A stretch of DNA of 64,000 nucleotides from Haloplanus natans DSM 17983 (GCF_000427685.1 NZ_KE386573.1:2216938-2280937); one strand, 5' to 3'. Numbered from the stretch's first letter, positions 7,966 through 17,785 are shown. Notes: a model not told the origin generated them from the letters alone. Numbers and translations: made by a program.

Positions 7966-9176
7966 CGGCGCACGAACCGGGCGGCGAAGAGGAGCGTCGC
8001 GAGGACGGCGAGGACCGCCCCGAATCCGGGACTGGTTCCGGTCGTCGTCGTCGCCGTCGGGGTGGGCGTCGCGGTGGGGGATGGCGTCGGCGTCGCCGTG
8101 TCGCCGTCGGCGCTGATCGCCTCGACCGACACCTCGTTCGACCGGACGCCGTTCCGCGTCACGTAGAGGGTGTGGTCGCCGGGGTCGTCGATCCGCACGG
8201 CGGCCTCGCCCTCGCCGTCGGTGGTCCCGGCGCGTTCACCGTCCAGGTAGATCGTCGCGTCCGTCGAGGGCTCACCGTACGCGTTGGTGGCGGTGATGAC
8301 GAGTCGCTCGCCGGCCACGATGCGTTCGTTGGCGGCGGCGAGCGTGATCGACGGCGTGCGCGAGAGGTCGACCGAGACGGTGGTCGCCTCCTCCCCGACC
8401 GTCAGGTCGCGTTCGACGGTCCGGTAGCCGTCGCGAGTCACGCGGAGAGTGGTCTCCGTGTTGACCGGGGCGGTCACGCTGGCGTTGCCGCCGCGATCCG
8501 TTCGGCTCCCGCCGACGCCGACGAGGGTGACGTTCGCCCCCGCGACGGGACGTGCGGGGTCGAAGTGCGGGTCGACGACCCGGACATCGACGGCCGTCGA
8601 TCCGCGCCGGAGGGCGACGCGGTTCGTGATCTCGCCGTCGATGTCGAGCGACTTTCGCCGCGTGTAGTAGCCGGCCTTGCTGACGGTGATCGAGTACGAC
8701 CCCGCCTGGAGGACGCCGGACTCGAAGACGCCGTTCGGGCCGGTCGTTCCCGTCTCCACGTCTAGGCCTCCCCGTTCGATGAGGACCGACGCGTTGGCGA
8801 CGGGACCGTCGTCGTCGCTCACTTCGAGACGGACCGAGCTCTTACGGAACACGTCGACGGTGACATCGTCTTCGGTCGCCTCGGCGATTCGGTAGGGGCT
8901 GTTGCGGACGTACCGCGGGTGGGTCACGGCGATGGACACCGAGGCGCCCGCGGGCACGTCGACGAACGCCTTGCCGTTCGCGGCCGTCGTCGCCGTCGTC
9001 GATCCGCCGTCCCACGTCACGTCGAGGTCGGCGTCCGATATCGGATTCCCGGCTTGATCGCGGACGGTGACGGTGAGGGTGACCGTCTCGCCGTTCGACT
9101 GGGCGACGGCGACGCTCGCCGGAGCGACGAGGGACAGCACGAGGACCACACACAGGACCGCAGGAAGCCGTGACAT
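7962..9176 (-). CDS. Secreted PGF-CTERM surface protein with carboxypeptidase-regulatory-like repeats
   Basis: A 404-residue exported protein. A Sec signal peptide (about residues 1-26, cleaved near VAVAQ) is followed by four or five Ig-like/carboxypeptidase-regulatory-like beta domains (repeated DxxGxPxxxAxV and GxxxVxVPxG patterns), a Thr/Pro-rich stalk (about 355-380), and a C-terminal PGF, transmembrane helix and RFVRR tail. That tripartite tail is the recognition signal of archaeosortase A, so the mature protein is probably lipid-anchored and part of the cell surface. The ATG at 9176 has a TATA-like TATTTAC about 27 bases upstream. It is convergent with alaX, sharing CTAG. The ligand or function of the beta domains is unknown. 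Confidence 0.9.
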   Translation of the reverse strand: MSRLPAVLCVVLVLSLVAPASVAVAQSNGETVTLTVTVRDQAGNPISDADLDVTWDGGSTTATTAANGKAFVDVPAGASVSIAVTHPRYVRNSPYRIAEATEDDVTVDVFRKSSVRLEVSDDDGPVANASVLIERGGLDVETGTTGPNGVFESGVLQAGSYSITVSKAGYYTRRKSLDIDGEITNRVALRRGSTAVDVRVVDPHFDPARPVAGANVTLVGVGGSRTDRGGNASVTAPVNTETTLRVTRDGYRTVERDLTVGEEATTVSVDLSRTPSITLAAANERIVAGERLVITATNAYGEPSTDATIYLDGERAGTTDGEGEAAVRIDDPGDHTLYVTRNGVRSNEVSVEAISADGDTATPTPSPTATPTPTATTTTGTSPGFGAVLAVLATLLFAARFVRR

Positions 9177-9275
9177 GGCCGCATATACGTCGGCGTGCTG
9201 TAAATACCCGGTGGCACGGCGTCGCCGATCCGGCCGACCGAAGCCCACATTATCGGCGACAGCATATCAACGGCC

Positions 9276-9812
9276 GTGACTCCGGAGCCCAACGAGTACG
9301 GCGCGGTCGTGTACGACCTCGACGGGACGCTCGTCCGCCTCGCGGTCGACTGGGACGCCGCCGCCAGCGACGCGGTGGCTGCCTTCGCCGACGCGGGCGT
9401 CGACGCCGCCGACGCCGACCTCTGGTCGCTGTTCGAGACGGCGCCGGAGTACGGCCTCGGGGCGGAGTTGGAGGCGATTCTCGCCGATCACGAGCGCCGT
9501 GGGGCCGAGGACGCGACACGCCTCCCGCACGCCGACCGCGTTCCGGAGTGGCCCGTCCCCGTCGGCGTCTGCTCGCTCAACGCCGAGTCGGCCTGTCGGC
9601 TGGCCCTCGATCGGCACGACCTGTTGGGGCACGTCGACGCCGTGGTCGGCCGGGACTCTGTGGCGACACACAAACCCGACCCCGAACCCCTGCTGACGAC
9701 CATCGACCGCCTCGGCGCCGACCCGTCGTCGTCGTTGTTCGTCGGCGACTCCGAGCGCGACGCCGTGACCGCGGAGCGAGCGGGCGTCGCCTTCGAGTGG
9801 GTGGACGGCTGA
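9276..9812 (+). CDS. HAD-superfamily hydrolase (phosphatase)
   Basis: A 178-residue HAD hydrolase: motif I DLDGTLV with the nucleophilic Asp near residue 14, the motif III lysine in THKPDPEP, and motif IV GDSERD. The cap is small. This is most like phosphoglycolate phosphatase-type HADs, though the substrate cannot be assigned. The GTG start at 9276 has ATTATC about 28 bases upstream, consistent with a leaderless message. The stop codon TGA forms the first edge of a long inverted repeat. Confidence 0.9.
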   Translation: MTPEPNEYGAVVYDLDGTLVRLAVDWDAAASDAVAAFADAGVDAADADLWSLFETAPEYGLGAELEAILADHERRGAEDATRLPHADRVPEWPVPVGVCSLNAESACRLALDRHDLLGHVDAVVGRDSVATHKPDPEPLLTTIDRLGADPSSSLFVGDSERDAVTAERAGVAFEWVDG

Positions 9813-9892
9813 TAGTGTTTCTCGTAACTGTGTGCCGGTAGCTCGCCGACCCGTTCCGGCGGGCCACCGGTACTGACTGACGATAACACTAT
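9812..9892. repeat. 81-bp inverted repeat at a stop codon, copy A
   Basis: Imperfect inverted repeat starting on the last base of the HAD gene TGA. The outer eight bases ATAGTGTT are perfectly mirrored at 9885-9892, the arms both carry CCGGT, and a GC stem closes the centre. It is the most diverged member of a family also found at 12561, 35951 and 42034. It may act as a bidirectional terminator, a palindromic mobile element, or both. Confidence 0.85.
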
Positions 9893-9986
9893 GAGCGAGT
9901 CCGCGATCCGTCGTGACGGTGTGTCGTAGCCCGTCCGAGGGCGCCCCGGTTACGCGTGGCCGTCGCTCGCGCCGGCGACCCACGCA

Positions 9987-10165
9987 CTTTTTATCACCCG
10001 GGGTTGTAGGCCCATGTACCAACGACCCGCGGGCAAATGCGGAAAGCGGCCGCATGCGGGGACCAGCGACCGACGTGCTGCAAGACGCCGGGGCCGGTGG
10101 CCCCCAGACGGGATTTGCGTGAGCACCCCTGCCACAGTTGTGGCGTTTCAATGCTCGGATAAACC
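9987..10165 (+). promoter_or_regulatory. Promoter and structured 5' leader of the RNase J operon, possible ncRNA
   Basis: A TATA element CTTTTTATC at 9987-9995 predicts a transcription start near 10018, about 148 bases before the RNase J ATG, unusual in a mostly leaderless genome. The leader holds three hairpins: 10037-10055 (6-bp stem), 10090-10104 (GGGGCC-GGT-GGCCCC) and 10131-10144 (GCCAC/GTGGC). The third is 21 bases before the ATG. An open frame from ATG 10014 gives a basic, arginine-rich product unlike a haloarchaeal protein. I recognised no known RNA family. Confidence 0.55.
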
Positions 10166-11518
10166 ATGGAAATCGAAATCGCAACAATCGGCGGCTACGA
10201 GGAAGTCGGACGGCAGATGACTGCTGTCCGGGCCGGGAGCGACGTCGTCATCTTCGATATGGGTCTGAACCTGTCGCAGGTCCTGATCCACGACAACGTC
10301 GAAACCGAACAGATGCACAGTCTCGACCTGATCGACATGGGTGCCATCCCCGACGACCGGGTGATGAGCGACCTCGAAGGGGACGTACAGGCGATCGTCC
10401 CGACCCACGGTCACCTCGACCACATCGGCGCCATCTCGAAACTCGCCCACCGCTACGACGCGCCCGTCGTCGCGACGCCCTTTACGATCGAACTGGTGAA
10501 ACAGCAGGTCCAGAGCGAGGACAAGTTCAACGTCGGCAACGACCTGGTGAAGATGGACGCGGGATCGACGATGTCCATCGGCGACTCGGGCAACGTCGAA
10601 CTCGAGTTCGTCAACGTCACCCACTCGATCATCGACGCGATCAACCCCGTTCTCCACACGCCCGAAGGCGCCATCGTCTACGGGCTGGACAAGCGGATGG
10701 ACCACTCGCCGGTCATCGGCGACCCCATCGACATGGACCGGTTCCGCGAGATCGGTCGTGAGGGCGCCGGCGTCCTCTGTTACATCGAGGACTGTACGAA
10801 CGCGGGTCGGAAGGGCCGCACCCCCAGCGAGTCCGTCGCGCGCAAACACCTGCGCGATACGATGTACGCCATCGAGGACTACGACGGCGGCATCGTGGCC
10901 ACTACGTTCAGTTCCCACATCGCCCGCGTCACTAGCCTCGTCGAGTTCGCGGAGGACATCGGGCGCCAGCCCGTCCTGCTCGGCCGATCGATGGAGAAGT
11001 ACTCGGGCACCGCCGAGCGCCTGAACTTCGTCGACTTCCCGGATGACCTCGGGATGTACGGCCACCGCAAATCCGTCGACCGGACGTTCAAGCGGATCAT
11101 GAAAGAGGGCAAGGAGAACTACCTCCCCATCGTCACGGGCCACCAGGGCGAACCGCGCGCGATGCTGACGCGGATGGGTCGCGGCGAGACGCCGTACGAA
11201 CTGGAGAACGGCGACAAGGTGCTGTTCTCGGCGCGCGTGATTCCGGAACCGACGAACGAGGGCCAGCGCTACCAGTCCGAGCGCCTCCTCGGGATGCAGG
11301 GCGCCCGCATCTACGACGACATTCACGTCTCCGGCCACCTGCGCAACGAAGGTCACTACGAGATGCTGGACGCGCTTCAGCCCCAGCACGTCATCCCGGC
11401 CCACCAGGACCTCGAAGGGTTCGCACCCTACGTCGACCTGGCCGAGGGGCAGGGCTACGCCCTGGGCCGTGACCTCCACGTCACGCGCAACGGCAACATG
11501 ATTCAGCTGGTGGAATGA
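10166..11518 (+). CDS. rnj: RNase J family 5'-3' exoribonuclease
   Basis: A 450-residue metallo-beta-lactamase/beta-CASP ribonuclease. The zinc-binding motif HGHLDHIGA lies near residue 77, followed by the His in THSI, the beta-CASP region, and the late GHxSGH-like [10 protein letters not shown] with HVIPAHQD near the C-terminus. Archaeal RNase J degrades RNA from the 5' end in the cytoplasm. Length is normal for the archaeal short form. It overlaps idsA by four bases (ATGA), so the two are co-translated. A structured leader precedes it, which would suit autoregulation of an RNase gene. Confidence 0.95.
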   Translation: MEIEIATIGGYEEVGRQMTAVRAGSDVVIFDMGLNLSQVLIHDNVETEQMHSLDLIDMGAIPDDRVMSDLEGDVQAIVPTHGHLDHIGAISKLAHRYDAPVVATPFTIELVKQQVQSEDKFNVGNDLVKMDAGSTMSIGDSGNVELEFVNVTHSIIDAINPVLHTPEGAIVYGLDKRMDHSPVIGDPIDMDRFREIGREGAGVLCYIEDCTNAGRKGRTPSESVARKHLRDTMYAIEDYDGGIVATTFSSHIARVTSLVEFAEDIGRQPVLLGRSMEKYSGTAERLNFVDFPDDLGMYGHRKSVDRTFKRIMKEGKENYLPIVTGHQGEPRAMLTRMGRGETPYELENGDKVLFSARVIPEPTNEGQRYQSERLLGMQGARIYDDIHVSGHLRNEGHYEMLDALQPQHVIPAHQDLEGFAPYVDLAEGQGYALGRDLHVTRNGNMIQLVE

Positions 11519-12561
11519 CGACCGATTCGACGGAAGAGCAGGTGCTCGCGGCGGTCCGCGAGCGCCGCGAGCGGGTCAACGCGGCCATCGACGAGGACCT
11601 CCCCCTCGTGGCGCCGGAACGGCTCTGGGAGGCGTCGCGCTACCTGCTGAAAGCGGGTGGCAAGCGCCTCCGACCGACCGTCTCCCTGTTGGCCGCCGAG
11701 GCCATCGCGGACGTACCGCCGCTCTCCGTCGACTATCGCCAGTTCCCCGCCCTCGACGGCGACGAGGTGGACGTGATGGCCGGGGCGTTGAGTCTCGAAG
11801 TCATCCAGTCGTTTACCCTCATCCACGACGACATCATGGACGACGACGCGCTCCGTCGCGGGGTGCCCGCCGTCCACAAAGCCTACGACGTGGACACCGC
11901 CATCCTCGCGGGCGATACGCTCTACTCCACCGCCTTCGAAATCATGGCGGAGACGGGCGCCGCGCCCGAAAACGGGTTAGAGGCGATGCGGATGCTCGCG
12001 GAGACCTGCACCCGCATCTGTGAGGGACAGGCACTCGACGTGGAGTTCGAGCGTCGAACCGACGTGCTCCCCGACGAGTATCTGGAGATGGTCGAGTCGA
12101 AAACCGCCGTCCTCTACGGCGACGCGGCGGCGACACCCGCCGTCCTCCTCGACGCCGACGACGAGGTGGTCGACGCGCTCTACGCCTACGGCATCAACTC
12201 GGGGTCGGCGTTCCAGATCCAAGACGACGTGCTCGACCTGACGGTTCCGTCGGAAAAGCTCGGCAAACAGCGGGGCTCGGACCTCGTCGAGAACAAGGAG
12301 ACGCTCATCACGCTCCACGCCCGCCAGCAGGGCGTCGACGTGGACGCCTTGGTCGACGCCGAGGACGCAGACGCCCTGACCGACGACGAAGTCGAGGACG
12401 CGGTGGCGACGCTGAACGAGGCGGGCAGCATCGAGTACGCCCGCGGGAAGGCCCGGTCGCTCGTCGACGAGAGCAAGCGAAACCTCGAAGTCCTCCCCGA
12501 CAACGAGGCGCGGTCGCTGCTGGAGGCTATCGCGGAGTACCTCATCTCGCGGGGCTACTGA
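11515..12561 (+). CDS. idsA: Geranylgeranyl/farnesyl diphosphate synthase
   Basis: A 348-residue trans-prenyltransferase that extends isoprenoid diphosphates for archaeol lipids. First aspartate-rich motif IHDDIMDDD near residue 105 and second QDDVLD near residue 240; the GGKRLRP substrate motif is at about 50. Its start overlaps the RNase J stop, a linkage common in haloarchaea. The gene ends on a TGA that abuts inverted repeat copy B, which probably ends the operon transcript. Confidence 0.95.
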   Translation: MTTDSTEEQVLAAVRERRERVNAAIDEDLPLVAPERLWEASRYLLKAGGKRLRPTVSLLAAEAIADVPPLSVDYRQFPALDGDEVDVMAGALSLEVIQSFTLIHDDIMDDDALRRGVPAVHKAYDVDTAILAGDTLYSTAFEIMAETGAAPENGLEAMRMLAETCTRICEGQALDVEFERRTDVLPDEYLEMVESKTAVLYGDAAATPAVLLDADDEVVDALYAYGINSGSAFQIQDDVLDLTVPSEKLGKQRGSDLVENKETLITLHARQQGVDVDALVDAEDADALTDDEVEDAVATLNEAGSIEYARGKARSLVDESKRNLEVLPDNEARSLLEAIAEYLISRGY

Positions 12562-12643
12562 TAGTGTTTATTGTAAGTCATTACCGGGGAGGTCGCCGGA
12601 CCGTCTTGGCGACCCCCCGGTAACCAGTTACAATAAACACTAT
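12561..12643. repeat. 83-bp inverted repeat at a stop codon, copy B
   Basis: The best-preserved palindrome of the family. The arm ATAGTGTTTATTGTAA is repeated exactly, inverted, at the right end, and the inner halves TTACCGGGG and GTCGCC also pair. It starts on the last base of the idsA TGA. The next bases run into IS200/IS605 debris. Confidence 0.92.
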
Positions 12644-12687
12644 GAGGGCCGTTTTCGGCGGCTGCGGCATTTTAACTGGAATTAGGC

Positions 12688-12746
<59 letters not shown>

Positions 12747-12763
12747 GGAGGGGATACAGCGTT

Positions 12764-12811
12764 GACGAGACGCTCCGCGTCTCGTCTGCCCACGAGAGCT
12801 TTGCTCTCGTG
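12764..12811. repeat. Two adjacent perfect short hairpins
   Basis: 12764-12786 is a 10-bp perfect stem with loop TCC (GACGAGACGC / GCGTCTCGTC). 12791-12811 is a 9-bp perfect stem with loop TTT (CACGAGAGC / GCTCTCGTG). Both lie just upstream of the tnpB remnant. Two more hairpins of the same size and loop length lie inside that remnant. Confidence 0.8.
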
Positions 12812-12908
12812 AACGCCGCACGATTCTCAAACACGTTCACCGCCCGGCCCACAGGCCCACCGCTACCTTCATGTCTATTCAAAGTCTATACATCGGTGAT
12901 GGATAGGT

Positions 12909-13733
12909 TTGAAATCGAAGGCGAAGAAGTCCTCGACGGGACGGCAAAACCGTCGGGGCGAAGCAACGCCGGAGAAACCTGAGAAACCAGAGCGAGTCGT
13001 TGGTATCGACGTGGGGATTCTCAAGTACGCCCACGATACTGACGGGTACGCCATTGAGAGTCCCGACTTCAGCGAGGAACGTGAGCGACTCGAACGCGCA
13101 CAACACGACCTCTCGCGGAAGGAACACGGCTCTGCGAATTGGGAAAAACAACGTCGGGTTGTTGCCGAATGCCACGCCGACCTGAAGCGCAAGCGGCGAG
13201 ACTTCTTGCACAAACTCTCGAACTACTACGCGACCGAGTACGACTTGGTGGCCGTTGAGGATTTGGACGCGAAGGGACTGGTCGAACTCCCGGGCAACTC
13301 TCGTAATCGAGCGGGAGCGGCGTGGGGGACGTTCCTGTGGATGCTCGAATACAAGTGCGAGCGCGAAGGAACGCACTTCGTCGCGGTTGACTCGAAAGAT
13401 ACGACGAAGGAGTGTGCGTCCTGCGGTGTCAAGACCGAAAAACCGCTGTGGGTTCGTGAACACTCGTGTCCTTCGTGTGGGTTCGAGGCGGATAGGGACG
13501 CGAATGCGGCGTGGAACATTCGTTCTCGCGGTCTCGAAAAAGTAGGAGTGGTTCACTCCGAATCAACGTCCCCAGAAATCAAAGATTTCTGGTGTGCGGA
13601 CGAATCGCGTCGCGATTCGTCAACGCCTGTGGAGACTGCGCTCCCTGTGGATACGTCCGTATCTGCAAAGCGCGTCGTGGAAGCAGGAAGCCACACCCTC
13701 AAGGAGCGAACCGCGTCAGCGGTGAGCGAGTAG
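12909..13733 (+). pseudogene. tnpB: Truncated IS200/IS605-family TnpB (IS1341 type)
   Basis: The frame keeps the C-terminal two thirds of an RNA-guided nuclease TnpB: RuvC-I VVGIDVG, RuvC-II AVEDLD, the zinc finger CASC...CPSC, and RuvC-III DRDANAAWNI. About 150 N-terminal residues (HTH and the guide-RNA-binding part) are absent and there is no convincing start codon, the first candidates being weak TTG codons. After the last RuvC motif an extra stretch (PEIKDFWCADESRRDSS) is encoded by two perfect hairpins at 13572-13592 and 13599-13621. No TnpA is nearby. The catalytic residues are all present, but without the N-terminal half the product should be inactive. Confidence 0.88.
13572..13621. 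repeat. Two short hairpins inserted in the tnpB remnant
   Basis: 13572-13592 is a 9-bp stem with loop AAA (CCAGAAATC / GATTTCTGG). 13599-13621 is a 10-bp stem with loop GTC (GACGAATCGC / GCGATTCGTC). They keep the reading frame open while adding residues not needed by the fold. Confidence 0.75.
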
Positions 13734-13744
13734 GGTGGGGTAGT

Positions 13745-14689
13745 TCACACGATCACGTAGGCGACGGTGTAGGCCAGCCACGCGACCGTAATCGCGGAGA
13801 GTCCGGTCAGTCCCGCACCGAGCCAGTCCGGCGGTTCGACGGAGGGGCCGCGACCGACGAGGCGGACGCGCGGGAGGACGCCAACCAGACCGACGCCGAG
13901 CACCGAGAACACGAACGGGTAGGAGAGATCGAGCGTCGGCGCCGGGATGAGGAGGATGCTCGCGGCGTAGCCGGCGCCGAGGGTCGCCCGCGTCCCCACG
14001 GCTGTCGTCGGCCGCAAGCCGGTAGCGAGACAGACGATGGCGACGGCAGCCCAGACGGTTCCGAGTTCGGTGCCGAACGCGGCCAGGAGGTGGAGCGTGG
14101 GGTCGGCCGCGAGCGCAACTCGTTCGGTCACCAGCGCGGCGTCGAGCGGGTAGAGCATCGCGGGCGGCTCCCCGGTAAACAGGTCGCCGAAGGGGTGTGA
14201 GAGGAGGCCGACGAGGGCCACGACGAGGGTCTCGGGCGCCGTCACCTCGGCGTGATGGCCGGCAACTGCCGCGACGGTTGCCGCGCCGAGGACGAACAGG
14301 AGCGTGATCAGCGCCGCCAGCGAGCCGCCGACGGCGGCGACCAGCCCGACCAGGAGGACGGCGAGGGCGACGGAGAGCGCCCGGGTAGGTCGGGTGTCGA
14401 CGACCCGAAGGGCGGCCAGCAGAGCCACCGGGAACGCGAGGACGAGCGAGTGGGTGACGGCCCGGTGGACGACGTTCCCGGTCGACCAGAACGCGCCCGC
14501 GACGGCGAGGGCGCCGCTCCCGGTCGCGCTCGCGACGCCGACGAGCGCGTACACCATGTCCACGTCGGGGAGCACGGCGAAGGCACCGGCGACGACGGCG
14601 AGGGTGAGCGCCCGCTCCGTGGTCCACCCACGGACGACGGCGACGCTCCCGACGAGGGCGAACGCCAGCGCTGCGTGACCGACGAACAT
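13745..14689 (-). CDS. Membrane-bound metal-dependent hydrolase, YdjM/DUF457 family
   Basis: A 314-residue polytopic membrane protein starting MFVGHAALAFALVG. The His of VGHA, the PDVD motif near residue 43, the HRAVTHS motif and the later SHPFGD are the conserved metal-ligand signature of the YdjM/LexA-binding (DUF457) family. A TATA-like GTTTATATT lies about 27 bases upstream of the ATG. The gene ends 11 bases from the convergent tnpB remnant, so the element stops just short of it. The substrate of this family is unknown. Confidence 0.85.
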   Translation of the reverse strand: MFVGHAALAFALVGSVAVVRGWTTERALTLAVVAGAFAVLPDVDMVYALVGVASATGSGALAVAGAFWSTGNVVHRAVTHSLVLAFPVALLAALRVVDTRPTRALSVALAVLLVGLVAAVGGSLAALITLLFVLGAATVAAVAGHHAEVTAPETLVVALVGLLSHPFGDLFTGEPPAMLYPLDAALVTERVALAADPTLHLLAAFGTELGTVWAAVAIVCLATGLRPTTAVGTRATLGAGYAASILLIPAPTLDLSYPFVFSVLGVGLVGVLPRVRLVGRGPSVEPPDWLGAGLTGLSAITVAWLAYTVAYVIV

Positions 14690-14744
14690 ACCCCGAATTC
14701 TCGGGGCGCGAATATAAACTACGCGGGCGGCGTGCGATCAATTG

Positions 14745-15293
14745 TCAGGATTCGGTGGCGATCTTGGTCCACCGGGCCTCGATGTCGGCGTTCCCGCGGA
14801 CGACGGTGTCGTCCGCCACGGCAAAGCGCGTCTTTCGGAGTTCGATGGACTGCACGACGCCCGTCATGTCGCCGACGCGGACGGTGTCGCCCGCCTCGAA
14901 GTCGGGATCACGGAGGAGGTAGACGCCGGCGACGGCGTCGGCGATCATGTCGCTCGTGGCGTAGGAAACGCCGAGGGCGAGGAAACCGGCGGCGGTGCCA
15001 AGCGACGCCGCGATGCCGTCCAGTCCGACGACGGAGAGCGTCGAGAGGCCGACGCCGAACCAGAGGAAGACGGCGACGATCGTGGTGAGAAACTGGCGAT
15101 AGACGGGGGACTCACCGCCCATCGTCCGGCCGAGCACGGCGTTCAGGACGACGAGGACGGCCTTGACGAGAATCGCCGCGAGTGCCAGAAAAACGAGGCC
15201 GGTGACGACCGTTGGGATGGCCTCGACGAGGCGGCGAACGAACTCGTCGAGCGCTCGAGTGAGAACGTTCGACTGGAGTGCAACGCCACGCAT
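14745..15293 (-). CDS. Short MscS-family mechanosensitive channel
   Basis: A 182-residue MscS-type protein. Two or three N-terminal helices are followed by the pore-lining helix (GLDGIAASLGTAAGFLALGVSYAT, split here as two pieces) and a truncated beta domain (GDTVRVGDMTGVVQSIELRKT). The usual C-terminal alpha/beta cage is missing, so this belongs to the short archaeal class. It would release solutes under hypo-osmotic stress, which matters for a halophile. A TATA-like AATCTTTAG lies about 27 bases upstream. Confidence 0.85.
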   Translation of the reverse strand: MRGVALQSNVLTRALDEFVRRLVEAIPTVVTGLVFLALAAILVKAVLVVLNAVLGRTMGGESPVYRQFLTTIVAVFLWFGVGLSTLSVVGLDGIAASLGTAAGFLALGVSYATSDMIADAVAGVYLLRDPDFEAGDTVRVGDMTGVVQSIELRKTRFAVADDTVVRGNADIEARWTKIATES

Positions 15294-15324
15294 ACACTAC
15301 GTGGCGGCCGCCCGCCACTAAAGA

Positions 15325-15660
15325 TTACGCGCCGGCCGCGCGGGCGACGACCTCGTAGTCGTCGCCGTCGACGCCGATGACGGCCCACTCGTAGTCGAGG
15401 TCGAGTCCCGAGAGTCGATCACGGAGATCCCCTGCGGCCTCCATCCACGTGACGAAGCATCGAAGTCGATACTCCGTTGTCCCCCCGTCGGCTCTGAGTT
15501 CGGGAGGCGACGACGCGTCTTCCGCATCGAGTGCGGTCACGTGAACGGTTCGCCACTTGCGTTCGGCCCTGAGATCGACCCCGTCGCCGTCGACGGAGTA
15601 TCCGAGGCGGCGGAACACGTCCCGCGCCTCTTCGACAGGTGGCATGGTAACAGGGGCCAT
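15325..15660 (-). CDS. DUF7116-like small soluble protein
   Basis: A 111-residue protein beginning MAPVTMPPVEEARDVFRRLG and ending with a YEWAVIGVDGDDYEVVAR strand pattern. I associate it with haloarchaeal DUF7116 (HVO-type conserved proteins), function unknown. The ATG at 15660, rather than the one at 15645, is supported by a TATA-like CATTTATG about 28 bases upstream. It lies between the MscS and Htr genes on the same strand. Confidence 0.75.
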   Translation of the reverse strand: MAPVTMPPVEEARDVFRRLGYSVDGDGVDLRAERKWRTVHVTALDAEDASSPPELRADGGTTEYRLRCFVTWMEAAGDLRDRLSGLDLDYEWAVIGVDGDDYEVVARAAGA

Positions 15661-15745
15661 GTAGACTCCGATACGACGGGTTGGGTCATAAATGTTACCA
15701 CGGTTATAACTGTCTCCTCGGGACGTACACCGGCCGTTTACGGGA

Positions 15746-17686
15746 TTATCGGGACGGCGTCGCGGACGCCGATCCCGTCCGTGAGTCGGTCGTATCGCCC
15801 ACCTCGAACGTCGCCAGCAGTGCCAGGAGTCGTTCGGCTCCCTCGCTGAGCGAGGTGGCGTTGGCGCTGACCTGTGACATCGACGCGGCCTGTTGCTGTG
15901 CGGCCGCGGACGCGTGCTCCGTCTCCGAGGCCGTCGCCCGGCTGATGTCGGCGACGTCCTCGACCATCGACACGGCCGCCTCGGTGCTCGCAGCCTGGTC
16001 GTCGGCCGTCTCGCTGATGTCCTGGATGCCGCTGTCGGTCGCCTCGGCGTTCTCGGCCACCTGGGAGAAGGCGTCGACGACCTCCTGAAACGCCTCGACG
16101 CCCGCCTGCATATCCCGTTCGGCCGCGCGGGCTTCCTCGACGGCCGTCCCCGTCTGTGCCTGCGTCGCTTCGATGAGTTCCTCGATGTCGTTGGCCGAGC
16201 CCTGCGTCTCCTCGGCCAGGCTCTTGACCTCGTTGGCGACGACGGCGAAGCCGCTGCCGTCGGTCCCACCGTCGCTACCCGCGCGGGCGGCCTCGATGTT
16301 GGCGTTCAGCGCCAGCATGTTCGTCTGCTCGGCGATGTCGCCGATGAGGCCGATGATCTCCTCGATCTCCGCCATCCGCTCGTCGAGCAGTTCGACGGTT
16401 TCGACCGTCGAATCGATCGCCCTCTGCACGTCGCGGGCGTCCTCGATCGCCCCCTGTGCCGTTCGCTCGCCGGCCTCGGCGATTTCGGCCGTCTCGTGGG
16501 AGCGCTCGGCGACCGTCTCGGCCGAGGCGGCCACCTCCTCGACCGTCGCCGACAGGTCCGTCATCTCCGTCGAGACGGTTTCGAGCATCTCCCGCTGTTC
16601 GTGCGCGCCGTCGGCGATCTCCTGGATCGCCTCGCTCACGTCCTCGCTCGCTTCCCGGGCCTCCTCGGCCCCGGTATCGGCCTCCTCGCTCGCGGCGGCG
16701 ACCGACTCCGCGAACCCCTGGATCTCCTGGATCGTCGACTCCGTCTCGGACATCATCTCGTTGAACGCCTCGCCGATCCGCGCCATCGCCTCGCTCTCGC
16801 TGTCGGCGTCAAGTCTGACGGTCAACTCGCCGTCGGCGGCACGCGCCATCGCGGCGCTGTAGGCGTCGGCTTTCGCTTCGAGGTGGTCGTTCAGCCGCTC
16901 GACCTCCCGCTGTCGCTTCTCGGCTTCGGCTTTCGCCTCCTCCGCCTCGGCTTTCGCTCGCTCTATTTCGGCCTTTTTGGCCTCCAGTTCCTCGACTTCC
17001 TCGCTTTTTCGTTCGGCCTGCTGGAGCTGAATCTCGGCCTCCTCGCGGGAGCGTTCGGTCGAGTACCAGTGCGCCATCAGCGCCACGGCGAGTGCCAACA
17101 CGAAGAGGCCGTGGATGAGCCCCCAGGCCCACGGGTTGTTGATCGCCGCGGTGTGGTTGTACACCCGCTCCGGGTTGATCATCCCGAACACGCCGTGGGT
17201 GAGGACGACGTAGCCGATGCCGAGGGCAAAGGGCACCCAGTCCTCGTAGACGGCGACGACGGCCATCCCGACGAAGAAGTGGAAATGCGCCTCGATGAAC
17301 CCACCCGAGAAGTGAACGAGGACGACGGAGGTAGAGAGGAATCCGATGGTCGCAAGCGCCGTGCGAACCCGTCGCGGGAGCCACGGAAGCAGCGATGCGA
17401 CGGCCAGCCCCGCCACGAGACCGAGTTCGAGCAGGACAGTCGTCAGCGGAATCGTCGGTACCGTCGCTCCCGTGATCACCGACTCGGTCCCCTCGTACAG
17501 GCCGAGTCCGAACAGGAGCGGAAGCTGTGCCAGCACCAAAATCAGGATGTTCCGGTGGCGGCTCCGCCACGACGCTTCGGGAATCGAGTGGCCGTCGGGA
17601 ATGTAGTGGACGAACTCCCGACACGTCTGTCGCCAGCCACCGTTCCCGGAGTGCGCAGTCGCGGAGTCGCCCGTAATACTCGCCAT
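15746..17686 (-). CDS. Htr methyl-accepting transducer with six-helix, His-rich sensor (HtrVIII-like)
   Basis: A 646-residue chemotaxis transducer. The N-terminal third has about six transmembrane helices with a histidine cluster ([15 protein letters not shown]) and no periplasmic domain. Then come a charged coiled coil ([17 protein letters not shown]), a HAMP-like segment, and the MCP signalling domain with hairpin tip [20 protein letters not shown]. This layout matches Halobacterium HtrVIII, reported as an aerotaxis transducer with haem-ligating histidines, so oxygen sensing through CheA is the likely role. The ATG at 17686 is preferred over 17728; the first 14 residues of the longer form are not conserved in style. 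Confidence 0.88.
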   Translation of the reverse strand: MASITGDSATAHSGNGGWRQTCREFVHYIPDGHSIPEASWRSRHRNILILVLAQLPLLFGLGLYEGTESVITGATVPTIPLTTVLLELGLVAGLAVASLLPWLPRRVRTALATIGFLSTSVVLVHFSGGFIEAHFHFFVGMAVVAVYEDWVPFALGIGYVVLTHGVFGMINPERVYNHTAAINNPWAWGLIHGLFVLALAVALMAHWYSTERSREEAEIQLQQAERKSEEVEELEAKKAEIERAKAEAEEAKAEAEKRQREVERLNDHLEAKADAYSAAMARAADGELTVRLDADSESEAMARIGEAFNEMMSETESTIQEIQGFAESVAAASEEADTGAEEAREASEDVSEAIQEIADGAHEQREMLETVSTEMTDLSATVEEVAASAETVAERSHETAEIAEAGERTAQGAIEDARDVQRAIDSTVETVELLDERMAEIEEIIGLIGDIAEQTNMLALNANIEAARAGSDGGTDGSGFAVVANEVKSLAEETQGSANDIEELIEATQAQTGTAVEEARAAERDMQAGVEAFQEVVDAFSQVAENAEATDSGIQDISETADDQAASTEAAVSMVEDVADISRATASETEHASAAAQQQAASMSQVSANATSLSEGAERLLALLATFEVGDTTDSRTGSASATPSR

Positions 17687-17785
17687 CTTACCGGAGCCTG
17701 TACAAGTAGACAAAAAAGGACTTCCCACCCGCTATCAGACGTGATATCCCGGAACGGCGGTGGAGTCGCCGGCGGGGCTGTCCCG

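Noticed and set aside
10014-10220. 68-codon frame upstream of RNase J
   Set aside because: Very basic and Arg/Pro-rich product, overlaps the rnj start in another frame; the region is better explained as a structured leader.
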